This document shows positions 46,388-57,581 of a stretch of DNA of 64,000 nucleotides, in pieces. The DNA is from Aotearoamyces nothofagi. Lineage: Eukaryota; Ascomycota; Leotiomycetes; Leotiales; Tympanidaceae. Every line of letters starts with the position of its first letter. Position 1 is the first letter of the stretch. The position numbers and the translations under genes were made by a program. The DNA lies in the NCBI GenBank assembly GCA_015345905.1, contig JADDTR010000019.1, forward strand, positions 1 through 64,000, written 5' to 3'. The notes under the pieces were generated by a model, which saw only the letters and a program-made list of their open reading frames with translations, was not told where the DNA came from and made no database searches.

Positions 46388-47753
46388 ATGTTCATTTCTA
46401 AGCCGGCATTTCTTCTCTTCGCAGCATGCGTAGTCTCTGCTGCACCTTGGCGTCATAAGGACATGGACTTGGAGGTCAGCACACTGGGCGGTGAGGTTTT
46501 CAAGGTTCAACAGGTCCATAATTCTGCGTACAAAGGCTTTGCGACATCTGGAGCTGCTGCATTGGCGAAGGCTCTTAACAAGTATAATGTCCCGTTGTCA
46601 GATGAGCTGCAGGCTCTCATAACCTCACTCACTGCTTCCAACAGCTCTGCGAGCAATGGTAAGGTTGGACGTCCACCATCAGAACCATGAAGCTAATATA
46701 TGGTAGATAGTAGTAGCACTGGAACTGTTGCTGCGAATCCTCAAGCATATGACAGAGAGTACTTATCACCAGTCCAAATCGGCACTCCACCACAGACCTT
46801 GAACCTTGATTTTGACACTGGTTCTGCTGATCTGTTAGTCTCTCAATTCACAATTCAGATAGGAACTAATTTTTTACAGTTGGGTCTTCTCTACTCAAAC
46901 TCCAGCGACTGAAGAAACAGGTCAACTCGAATACGCTCCCAACAACAGTTCCACTGCATTTCTTCTTTTAAATTCAACCTGGAGCATTACATACGGCGAT
47001 GGCAGCACATCAAGCGGCGATGTATATATTGACGCGGTTTCAATTGGTGCTGTGACTTTCAAAAGTCAAGCAGTTGAATCTGCCGAGTCGGTCTCCTCCT
47101 CCTTCACCTCTGACAGTGCCTCATCTGGACTTCTCGGTCTCGGATTCAGCACCCTTAATACCGTCCAACCAACCAAACAAAAGACATGGTTTGATAACGC
47201 AAAAACAACTCTCGCATCTCCCTTATTTACTGCCAATCTTAAGAAATCAGAAGCCGGAACCTACAGCTTCGGCACCATTGACCCTTCTGAATATACTGGT
47301 AGCATCACCTACACAGATCTCGATAGCTCTAGTGGCTTCTGGGGCTTTACTTCTTCCGGATTCCAGGTTGGGAATAGCAGCGATTTCAACTCTTCTAGCT
47401 TTCCTGCTATTGCTGACACAGGAACTTCTCTTCTTCTCCTGCCTGACGACATTGTTGCAGCATACTATGATCAGGTTTCAGGTGCCACCCTCGACAGTTC
47501 ACAAGGTGGTTACGTGTTCCCATGTTCATCAGATCTGCCAGATTTCACATTCGGAATTGAAGATAGCTACAAAGGCGTGATCCCAGGTTCATACATGAAC
47601 TACGCTGCAATCTCTACTACAGATTGCTACGGTGGCATTCAAAGTGATGATGGTGTTGGATTCTCTATTTTCGGCGATGTGGCATTGAAGGCACAGTTTG
47701 TTGTATTTGATGCAGGAAATTCGAGACTTGGATGGGCGAATAAGGATTTGTGA
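46388..47753 (+). CDS. Secreted pepsin-like aspartic protease (A1 family)
   Basis: Acid endopeptidase of the aspergillopepsin type, predicted secreted as a zymogen. Three exons (46388-46658, 46707-46833, 46880-47753) give 423 residues. The signal peptide is [20 protein letters not shown], and a ~75-residue propeptide follows. The mature domain begins near [18 protein letters not shown]. Catalytic aspartates are in [12 protein letters not shown] (about residue 127) and [15 protein letters not shown] (about residue 312), with the flap segment [14 protein letters not shown] between them. One disulfide is suggested by [10 protein letters not shown] and STTDCYGG. The C-terminal [15 protein letters not shown] and RLGWANKDL are typical. 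There is no GPI signal, so the enzyme should be released. Confidence 0.95.
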
Positions 47754-48335
47754 GATGTCTGAGGAGTAGAGTGCGAGAACAGTCTCGCTGCTTCAAATAT
47801 GCACCGTAAAAGGCATTAATATCCAGCCAGGCTGGATGGCGTTTTGGGTCGGCCATTGCACTAAATGTGCGGCTTTGATACCTCTGTTGATTAGTAGATT
47901 ACTCATAGATCATCTGGTAATGAATGATATTCTGGCTTCCGAAAGCATAGTGTTACGAGGCATTTTAACAGATGGTCCAGGATTCTTCCATCAAGGCTTA
48001 GCAAGAAACTCTTGCCCAATTTGTGCTAAGAGATTTTCAAAATGACAAGCAATTCAACAGATGATTACACAGGTTTCTTCTCATTCGATAAACATACCTT
48101 CCCATCAGTCAAACATGGATCAAAACTCCGATTTTTAGATTTAGCAATCTGTCTTGAAGTGTCCACCTTTCACGTGTCTACGCGAATCCCCCGTCGCGAA
48201 AACGCGTCAGCTCTCTCCATTACCCCACAAAATCTATAGTACCTTACTCTCCCCACCGACATCAAGGTCGACGATATCGCAAAACCCTTGATCTCTACTC
48301 TCTCTACCTCCTATTGCAAACACTACTCTATTAAA
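47754..48335. other. Intergenic region
   Basis: Terminator of the protease gene and promoter of the CENP-X gene. The sequence just before 48336 is rich in CT (CTCTACTCTCTCTACCTCCT), a common fungal leader feature. Confidence 0.4.
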
Positions 48336-48933
48336 ATGCCTCCCAAGACTGGTCCTAAGCCTTTCAAACCACCTCGTCCTTCAACATCTGCTTCCACCTC
48401 AACAACCAAGAAAGCAAAAGCCGCAATGCCAAAGCAAGCAACCCAATCCTTCACCTCCACTTCACGCCCAGAACAGTCTCCATCCCCCTCCCATACAGAT
48501 CCCTTCGCGTCGCCTCGCCCTCCCGCCTCTCCCGCCGAAGCAGAAGAGGCAGAAGAGGTAGAAGAACCAACAGCAACGATCCCCCCGGAGCTACTAACTC
48601 GTCTTCTTCACGAGTTTTTTGCGGATGACAAGATACGGGTTAGTAGAGGGGCGGATAGGGCTGTGGGGAAGTATATGGAGACGTTTGTCAGAGAGGCGAT
48701 TGCCAGAGCAGCTTTTGAGAGGGCAGAGGGGGGGGCGGGGGATGGGTTTTTGGAGGTGGGTCTTCGGGGGTTTTTTTAGTCTGGGGGAGCGAGAGGAGCC
48801 AGAGTGTTAGTGGAGGATGACATGAGATGAGATGAGATCAGATGAGATGAGATGAGACGATGCTAATATGATGTATGGATTCTAGGTCGAGGATTTGGAA
48901 AAGTTGGCGCCGCAGCTGGTACTTGACTTTTAA
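48336..48933 (+). CDS. MHF2: CENP-X/Mhf2 histone-fold protein
   Basis: Partner of CENP-S/Mhf1 in a DNA-binding histone-fold complex that acts both at kinetochores and with the FANCM/Mph1 helicase in repair. Two exons, 48336-48755 and 48886-48933, give 155 residues. The N-terminal ~85 residues are a disordered Ser/Pro/Lys-rich extension and an acidic run. The histone fold then reads IPPELLTRLLHEFF, DDKIRVSRGADRAVGKYMET, FVREAIARAAFERA and, across the splice, FLEVEDLEKLAPQLVLDF, the conserved CENP-X end. Without splicing the last helix is lost and replaced by a short Gly/Phe tail. An in-frame ATG at 48288 is less likely. Confidence 0.92.
48823..48860. repeat. GATGA microsatellite in the MHF2 intron
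   Basis: Tandem GATGA units (GATGAGATGAGATCAGATGA and further copies) fill part of the 130-bp MHF2 intron. Confidence 0.8.
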
Positions 48934-50237
48934 GCACGGTTATGATTATAAGAGAGTTGGGATCCGGAGTGCAGGCGTATAAATGTATTGGGCTGGCTCT
49001 CGAAAGGAGGAAGAAATGCTCGACTATTGCACGGAAAGGAGTTTCTTTGAGCGGCTCTACATGAGGATTACTAGCAAAAGGCTACCGCGGGAATCCCAGC
49101 GAGATATCGCTGTTCCGAGATACAGTCCATAGGGGCACTAGGGGATTGTCAAATGGCATATAGAAACTCTAAACAAGGCACGAAAACCTGGCCATGTTCC
49201 AGTGCACAAGATAAAAATGCATGTATCGAGTACTATTCGATCGCCTTCGCGAAGGAGGTGGCAATGCCATCGTCATGAAATCGACCGGCGCATTGGACCA
49301 GTGATCGATTGTGACTTGGATATTCGCCCTCTGTTGGAGGCGTCGTAAATACGGCTGTATGTGTGTCTTGGTGAAAACAACCATACATGCTGTAAGCAAG
49401 ACCTCTGTTACTGTTTCGCGCTCTGCTTGTCACCTTCTCGGGCGCATAGAAATAGTCATGGACTGTGGTGGATTCGTTCGTCTGGTCATGGCGTTGTCAC
49501 TGAAACTCGGTAGCGCCATGTTCGCGACTCCGCGACAACGACAAAACTCTCCGTGCTTCATATTTCTGCTGAGCGTCAAAGCTCATACGCCGTGCGAACC
49601 TCAGAGAGTACGATGACTTACCCATCGCCCAGCACGATCTCAATGCCTAATACTGAAAGCTGAAGAGGATGGTATTCCAGAATATCGTCAATTGGAAAGA
49701 TGGCGACTTTGCTGGACTTTATAATGGTATATGGCATAGGGTATATAGTATAAGCTATTGCCATTCTCAATCAGGATGTCATCAGCCTCTCCGAGGAATC
49801 AGGCAGCTGCCAAAGTGCAGACGCGAACATGCCAGGACAATCTCAAAACAGGGTGAAAGGTGGCTTGCCTCTCCGTGTTCGAATCCAAGTCGAAACGCTT
49901 TCAATGGAAAGGACTTCTTCCGAAGAGACTTATCACCTTGCCCTGAACCAGTCACAGCCTAGACTATACGAAAAATAAGAATGGCATCTCAGGAGTTCTA
50001 TTAGAGATTGGCGACCTGGGCTGGCCATCTCTTATTTATGCCTTCGTACCCTCCTCCATCGTTGATATTCTTTTCAGTAATTCATCGTCGTATCCAACTT
50101 TTCCGCCTTTCACTTGCTTCTCTCTCTTTTACTTTTACTTCTAATCCTGCCGGCCAGTTCGACCTTCAAGCGCCAGTCGCATTTTATTATTATACAATCA
50201 TTATATATTATTCTTCATCATCCTTAAAAGATTCAAG
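48934..50237. other. Intergenic region
   Basis: No recognised gene. The AT-rich stretch TTTTATTATTATACAATCAT at about 50180-50199 lies just upstream of the cupredoxin start and may be part of its core promoter or leader. Confidence 0.4.
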
Positions 50238-51031
50238 ATGCAATTCACTACTTTCGCCCTCGCCGCCTTGAGTGCCGCCTCTGCCTTTGGTAAGCAATCC
50301 AATATTTACACCTCCCAACCCATCTAACACAATCCAGCCTCTGATATCACCGTTCACGTTGTCAGAGTCAGCGGCTCGACCAACAACACCCTCACATATT
50401 CGCCCAGTAACATCACTGCAAAAGTAGGCGACATGGTGCAATTCCAGTTCGGAATCGGAAACCACACCGTCACTCAATCCGCCTTTGACACTCCCTGCGA
50501 TCCCATCTCTGATACCTCGAGCACAGTCGGTATCTACAGTGGTTTCCAGCCTGTTACTGCTGGCGCTACTACTGTACCGACATATACTGTCCTAATCAAC
50601 GACACTACGCCAATCTGGCTTTACTGCTCGCAGGCAAAGCATTGCCAGGCTGGAATGGTTGCTGTGATTAACGAGAAGTAAGTCTCTATCTTCGTTTCCC
50701 TGTCTTTCATTCCCCCTCCATCCTCTCCCTACCCCCGCCACAGCAAAGTCACACACTAACCTCATCTCTCAGCACTGCTAAAAATGCTACCCGCTCTCTG
50801 GCAAACTATGCCGCCGGCGCCAAGCTAGCAACCTCCAACACCGCACCAGGCCAGACCGCCACAAATGGCACCGCCAGCACCACCACCGTATCTTCCGACA
50901 GCTCCTCTACCTCGAGTACTGCTGCGAGTAGCAGCTCCAGCACCACCACCACCAATGGCGCTAGTGTCTATAAAATCCCAGCTTTCGGAACCCTTGCGGC
51001 TGTGGCTGTGGCCTTTGCTTTCCTCTTGTAG
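50238..51031 (+). CDS. GPI-anchored extracellular cupredoxin
   Basis: Small blue-copper-like cell-surface protein of a fungal family (serine-rich, plastocyanin-like); redox or copper-binding role inferred. Three exons (50238-50289, 50338-50677, 50773-51031) give 216 residues. The signal peptide is MQFTTFALAALSAASAFA. The cupredoxin domain starts SDITVHVVRVSG, with ITAKVGDMVQFQFGIGNHTV (first copper histidine) and WLYCSQAKHCQAGMVAVINE, which supplies the cysteine and second histidine plus a methionine-like axial position. A Ser/Thr-rich stalk follows, then a hydrophobic C-terminus (FGTLAAVAVAFAFLL) suited to GPI attachment. Confidence 0.92.
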
Positions 51032-51766
51032 ATGCGGCTTGCATAGTGGACTAGGATGGCGGATTAAAGGAGTGATAAAAGACATGCGTGGTCGACGTAA
51101 TATTTTCTTCAGCTTTGGTTGGACCGGGTTTGGCCATACTGGCTTAGATGGATCTCTGTACTGCACCAACTAACTATTCTTGACGCGCTTGATGACGCGC
51201 AGGAAGTAGAAATGAAATGGAGAGTCCTCAATATGATGTTCTATTTCGGATGCTTCTGCAGACTTTCTTGATCTACCAGCCCAGCTATCTGTACATTTCG
51301 ATCCGGCCGTGCATTGCAATGATCGCACGGTAGGGGATATGGGAAAACGTCTCTCAAAAGCCAAAAACAAAACGACATGCGCGTCAACGTCGCCGATGTT
51401 AGGAATTCCGACGCCTTCTCGGCCATCAGATAGGAAAGCTCTCGTTGATAAAAAGACATGTAGATTTTGCTCATTTATAGTTCTACAGTATTCGTCCTAT
51501 CGAGAACAACCTCGACTAGGGCGGCCGAGAATTATTTCCTCAACACTGATCAGCTCTGTCGTCGAAACTTTCGTACGAATAAATAGATCGAGGATTTACC
51601 TCTGGCCTTTTGGATTGAATAATTGCTGCAACTTGACGGCCGTTCAGGGCCGTTGAGGTTTTAGAATTTGTGAACTGTAATTGTCATTCTCGTGGATAAG
51701 AGAAATCCTATTTTTATACAGAGTACAACTCTTTGCTTTAAAATGATGTATAAATAACATAACGCC
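51032..51766. other. Convergent intergenic region
   Basis: 3' flanks of the cupredoxin gene (plus) and the GH76 gene (minus). No gene seen. Confidence 0.45.
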
Positions 51767-53327
51767 TTATATAATAACAAAATAGATGCCACCCACGAGA
51801 CCGGTACATAAGAATGCAGTGAGAATACCAGCTCCCGCTTTCGATCCCGTTGTTTCCGGTTCCGAATCTGTCAAGCTGTCTGTCTCCTCCGACGCTGAAC
51901 TGCTACCTGACCCTGAACTGGTACTGCCAGTACTCGTCCCACCCGTTGAATTGGTCACTAGATCCGAGGCTGCTGTAATCAGGGTCCCTGTGATAATCTC
52001 CAATGCTGTCATTTGTTGTCCAACTCCTGTTGTTCCGTCGTTGACACCGTCGTCGGTCCAGATGATGCCACATGTGGTCCCTCTTGTACCACCGGTGCAT
52101 TGGGCGGCGGCTGCGGCTGCCGACGTCTTTATTAACGGCAGAATAGTGTCGGATGTCCATGATGCATATTTGATTGTCGCTGCCATCCATCGTGCCAGAT
52201 AAGCTTTGAATGAAATTTCATCCGTGTTGCATACACCGGTTGGTTCACAGGCTTGCTCGTACATAACACCATCTGTGAAGAAGGTGGACACTGTATTGTT
52301 TAAAATCCCGTTTGTTCGGGTTTTCCAAATTTCGGTTTCGTTTGTCTAATTAAAGAGGTTAGCTTGAATGCAACAGATAAAAGCAGAAGCTTGGTTGCCA
52401 CTTCCACCAGGATCCAGCATCTGGAGTGCACAATATGGCGAAGCACCAAATTTTAAAAGATCCTTTTTTTTTCGAGTACTTACATAATTGTACATCACAG
52501 CACAACCGTACAACAAGAGCGCAGCATTATAAGACCACTCAGTAGTATCCAAAGTAGTGCAATTAGATGTATCGCTCGATCCATCATAGACCTGGTATGA
52601 CGAGCTTATAAGTCCAATATCGGACAGCCAATCCCAAGCTGTCACTGCCCACTCTGCATAATACGAATCGCCCGTGTATACAGCTAATCTGGCTCCAAGG
52701 TTGAAGAGGATTCCGTTTGAGACGGAGTTTTTATACGTGTATCCAGAATTAAATGTGTAAATCTGCCACCTCAACCCGCCGCCACAGGTTGAATTATCCC
52801 ATCTATCGGCCATATCATTGAACACTGCTTCAGCAAGTGCCAGCCATTGGGGATCGTCGGAACTCGGGTTTTGAAAGTTCGTTTCGGCCGCCGACATGGC
52901 AGCTAATCCCCAAAAGCCTTGATCATCGTTTCCAAGTGATTTGGTTTGATTCGTAGGCATGAAATCATCATCGTCTCCAGCCTGCCATATCATTCCTTGT
53001 TCCACTTCGTCGTTATAAGTCTCGTCTCCTGTGTAATACCAATAATCGATTAATGCGCCGAACATCGCTCCACATTCCCACCAGTAGTATGGATCGGGCA
53101 GGTTCCCAGGGACGTCGCCCGTGTTGTTGCCCGTGTAATATTTCATCATATCATAAGCGACTGTGCTTGCTGCCGATTTTATTGACGCTGCAGATGTTAG
53201 TTTGGACCAAAGCCATAGCATCATGATGCTTACTATCGGACGTAAGATCTAAAGTAATTGCGTCCACTTGCTGAGCGCCGTATATGCAGGCAGTCGCCGC
53301 AAGGCCAAGTACCGTACGGGTCTTCAT
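51767..53327 (-). CDS. GH76 mannan endo-1,6-alpha-mannosidase (Dfg5/Dcw1 type)
   Basis: Cell-wall enzyme of the DFG5/DCW1 family, thought to transfer GPI-anchored mannoproteins from the GPI glycan to wall glucan. Three exons (53327-53234, 53187-52484, 52345-51767) give 458 residues. The signal peptide starts [19 protein letters not shown]. The catalytic alpha/alpha-barrel contains [20 protein letters not shown], the paired-aspartate motif [28 protein letters not shown] and the conserved [13 protein letters not shown]. The C-terminus is a Ser/Gly/Thr-rich stalk and a hydrophobic GPI-type tail ([20 protein letters not shown]). Intron 2 (52483-52346, 138 bp) is longer than most; it was placed by phase and by the conserved [10 protein letters not shown] reading that follows. 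Confidence 0.93.
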
Positions 53328-55758
53328 GGTGTAAAAGATGCCAACGGTGGCTATGTATAGAAATCAGGCAGGTGCCTGGGTTGGCGCTCCAGCACCGGAT
53401 TCAATGAGGATATCGAGACTACAGTGCTATACAATTGCAAAAAAGGGAGATATGCTGAATGCGCTGTAGGTCAGGGGACGCCGTAGATCCGGCGTTGGTC
53501 TGTTCCCAAAGGCGTCGTGGTGGTGGAAGGAGCGACAGGAGCGACAGGAGCGAAGAGGACTGTGCTGGACAGGAATGCCGTATGTACAGTAGCGGTAGGA
53601 GATGGAGATCCCACGATAACAGAGATAGTGAGAGAGAGTGAGAGAAGGACGTCTGTCTACTGAGTAGAGCAATGCAGCAGAAAGAATGACTTCGCCCAAA
53701 GACGACAAAAGAAGGATAACGCAATCTTTTGCCAACCTAGGGACGTGGAGGGCCAGGGCTACGCGCCAACAGCATCTGAGCCTCAAGAGAGCTGGCTGGC
53801 ATGGGGAGCTTTTCCATACTGGCCTTACTGACCTTTCGAGCCCTTCCTGGCCTTACTGTAGTGAGCTGGGGCCAGTCAGTCCAGGGCGTAGTGGGTGCGT
53901 AGTGGGAACGTAGTGAGGGCATAGTGCCACTCGCACTCTGGGAGTCTCCTGTCGTCGTGACGCCGCGGGCATAGCATTGTCCCATTCCCGGGAGACAAGC
54001 TTGGATGAGACCGGAATAGACGCCTTGTCGTCCAGCCCACGATGCAGTGGCAGATGAGGGCCGGCACACGCTGGAAGTCGGCGGCGGGAGGCCCTGAGGG
54101 CGAGGATGAAGGGCCTGTTGTGGGCGCAGGCGTGCCTCTGTCAAATTGCGTATGCAGAGTGGAGTGTTGCTGCTCCGAAGCGATCAAACGAGACAAGCGC
54201 CAACGTCACTGGACGCGTAGGCTCTTTTTGCCGAGACGGCTGCGCCCACTGCCACTGCTGCCGCCGGGCACCGGCAACATCGACAACACAAACAGCCGCA
54301 ACAACAAGAGATATTCTTCACAGCGGGAAGCAGAGCACAACATCTACAGCTGCTCCAGCATCGAACACCTGCCATCGAAAACATCTGCAGCCCCGCCTCC
54401 GCGACAACCGAATCCAGGGTGCGGGCTAGAGAAGTGTGGCCGAGTCCTCACTCAGCGTGGCCGTATTGTGGGTCGTAGACCTGCGCCGGTAGTAGTAGCG
54501 GTTCTGTTATAGCAGGCAGCCCAGCCTCTCTGCGGTAAGGCGGCTCTATTTCGAGATTTCGAGATGTTTGTCTCTGGACTGGGCAACAAAGGAGACGCGG
54601 AATGGAATAACGGTGTCGCAAAGTCCCACGGTGCAGGTCTGGGAGGTGGATCCAGCTACTGTACCAAAGTAAATTACGGATACATGTCCTGGCACCAACA
54701 CCACCCCGAGAATGCTGCGTTCCGGGCAAGAATCGTATACTCTCTCCTCAACCTCATATTCTGCTGCTGTTGGTGTTCTGTACTGTACAGTGCTTGGCAA
54801 TAATAAGCGCCGCTCCTCCGTACACAGCCGTACGTGCCGAAAACGTTCACTTAAGCAATTGCGCCCTGCCATCCTTACCGCGTTCCCAAAGCTTATTTTC
54901 GCCTTTCCGTCATCCCTCCCTTCCTCCCTTCATCTGTCCATCCGTGCAGTATGATGTTTGTACGTACCGCTGGTGGCGAAATATACACAGACATAGCCCA
55001 ATGATGTTATAAGTGTTGTATGGTTTGCATCACTGCACCCTTTGGGATATCTGGCGCCCGGTGCTTTCATTATTTATCTGCGCGGCGCCGGTAGCATTTA
55101 TATGGCACTGTATCGTTATCGAGAACCGACAGAGATGCTTCACAGAATAACTGCCAGTAAACTTCACCACGTAAACTACGCCGCTCTATCGCCTGTGGCC
55201 GAACACTGTTGGTCAACTTTGTTCCTTGAAGGTCACAAGATCCATCCACGATGCCGAGACTCGATCTCTTTAATCACATTCTTCCTGCAATCTATAGTAT
55301 CTTACAGTAGGGTCAATGATAGAGCAGCTGCAACCAACCATGACAACTGGCAGCCAGCTACCATCATATCAACATTAACATCTTATGTGGATGCTAGCCA
55401 TCTCCTCGATGAGAATGCCACCATGACGGTCAACCCATCGCGCAGTAGTCCAGTCCCCGAGAGCGCCAAAGTGGTCAATGCTTCTGGCTCTACTGCTTTT
55501 CCCGCATGCGACTTGTTGGCACTAACGTCCACATATCAGTGGATCAACCCCATCTCACAATTTTCTTTGGCGTCTCAGCCAATTTAGAGATGGCGGGGTT
55601 CAAACCAGCCGGGAGGGAGCTTACCGCTGAGCCAGATGGCTGTTGCTGGTCTTCTCTCGTTGTTGCCGCATGCTACACGGAAGACTCGGCAAGCGGCAGC
55701 TAGGACTGAACGAGTATCCAGAGCATTGACCTTAGAATACCCGTTTCACTATCAATCC
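53328..55758. other. Intergenic region
   Basis: About 2.4 kb. A short tandem GGAGCGACAGGAGCGACAGG lies near 53535. 55588-55645 (minus strand) holds A-box- and B-box-like tRNA promoter elements but no full cloverleaf. A 181-codon plus-strand frame (55042-55587) has no known domain and is not called. Confidence 0.4.
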
Positions 55759-57293
55759 TCACCGGGCTCTGTTTCTATTACCTCTATCATTCTCCTCTCC
55801 TTTCTCTATCCTCTTCTTGGGCCAATTCCGTGCAATATCAATACCTTCTCGAGGAGCCACCAACTCGAGTAGCAAAAACAGCAGGTAGTCGATGACTACA
55901 CACATGCAAAATAGCTTTCCAGCCCAGATTCCGCAGCCGTAATATCTCTTGAGTCGGTCAATAAGTGCGAAACTCTGCACGCCAGCTCTGCCTCTCGTAG
56001 CACTCCAGCTCGCAGCATCGGCGGCATCGTAGCCGTAAAAGTCTGCTTCGCTCAGAACGCCGGATATCCCATCATAAACACGTTCAGTTCGTTGTGCCAC
56101 ATCAGTCCACGAGTACATCATCTTCACTTGATCATGAAACCTCTCGGTTCGGACTTTGTTCGTTCTTAACGCAGCAATAGCTTTGCCAGTAGCCAGTACC
56201 AAGTCATCTTCCTCCGGTTTCGCAAACACTGTCATGTGCGCCGGGAGAACTTCTGGAATCCCACCGACTTGCGTGCATACAACATATAGGCCACAACTTG
56301 CAGCCTCCACAATAACCGTCCCAAATGCTTCTGTTAAACTGGGATGTAAATATATATGCCCTCTAACCATAACATCTCGGACCTCTTCGTGCCTGACTGG
56401 ACCAAGCATCTCTACACGGTCTTGTAGAACATTTCGTTCCAGCATTTGCTCCAGATCTATAGCTTTCGGACCAGACCCGGCTATGATAAATCGAACATTC
56501 GGATGCGTTGCCAAAATTCTAGGTATCGCTGCTATGAGCAGATCCGTTCCCTTATTGTAAAATAATCGAGAGACCACAACGATGGTGATTATGTCGTGAG
56601 GCCCTAGATGATGAGGAAGAGGGGCTGCTTGACTCCCTGGGAATTGCTGCAAGGCCATATCTGATGTATAGGCAGGGTGGGATAAAGGTCGAAAGTTCTC
56701 GGCCACGACAGCGTTTGGGATGACGGAGACCATTAAGGGATCGAGAGACGCCCTCAGAACAGTATTCTCCTTGCTTTGATTATGTCAGCAAAACACATCT
56801 CATGGACCTAGAGTACTCACCATGTATGGCTAACGCAAATGACGTGATCGACGTCACTCAGTATAAATTTGAGCAGCTTGTTCGCCAAAATGCTTGCGGC
56901 ATCTGCGAAGCCAAATAAGGAGTGATCTGTAAAGACTGTTCGCAACCCCATTGTCCTGGCATGTAAAATAGCTTCATGGCAGAGACTGCTCAAACTTGCA
57001 TGCCCATGCACAATTTCAATCTGCTCCCTTATGACAATATTCCTAAAGATTGGAAAGAACGAGAAAACGGTAGGAAATGTGGTAGCTCGATAAATGACTA
57101 GGAATGGTACGTGGTAGACTTTGAGGCCATTTGTAAGATATCGCACTCCAGTGCGCCCCTCGTACGCATGCGTTATGACGATAACTTTGTGACCTCTGTC
57201 GATTAGTTTCGTAGAGAGTTGGTAGATGTGGCTTTCGACTCCTCCAGGTTGCGGGAAGAAATAGTCGCTGACCATTGCAATATTGTATGGCAT
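55759..57293 (-). CDS. GPI3: GPI-GlcNAc transferase catalytic subunit (PIG-A/Gpi3)
   Basis: Catalytic subunit of the ER enzyme that adds GlcNAc to phosphatidylinositol, the first step of GPI-anchor synthesis; GT4 family. Two exons, 57293-56821 and 56773-55759, give 495 residues, the usual length. The N-terminus reads [20 protein letters not shown], then [39 protein letters not shown] and [15 protein letters not shown]. The join gives [17 protein letters not shown], as in PIG-A orthologs, and fixes the AAAG acceptor. The donor-sugar domain has [20 protein letters not shown] and the GT4 E-x7-E motif in [20 protein letters not shown] membrane helix near the C-terminus ([18 protein letters not shown]) anchors it. 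It is divergent from the DBP6-like helicase gene, 288 bp apart. Confidence 0.97.
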
Positions 57294-57581
57294 CGTGACA
57301 AAAGGGTACCGCTTCGCTGATGGGCGAGAGATAAATATGTCGAATTTGGCATTGCGACCTCGGAGAAGAGCTAAAGCTGGTTCTCGTGGTAGATGTTGAA
57401 TGCTTTCCCAGTCACCAAATTGTCCCTTTCGAAACTGGTGGCGCGCATCGACGCGATCTAGGTTGAATCACCGAAAGCGGTGAAAGCTTGAGCGGCAGAA
57501 TAATTTCCCCAGAAAATAAGTTTCCGTTTTTTGAGAGTGAACGTTCACTACACATAACAGAAAGCTCTGCAAAGCTCTGCA
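57294..57581. promoter_or_regulatory. Divergent promoter of GPI3 and the DBP6-like gene
   Basis: 288 bp shared between two divergent housekeeping genes. No specific site claimed. Confidence 0.45.

Noticed and set aside
49875-49905. B-box-like GTTCGAATCC
   Set aside because: No A box or cloverleaf upstream.
55042-55587. 181-codon plus-strand frame
   Set aside because: No family features, and low-complexity composition does not resemble the real genes nearby.
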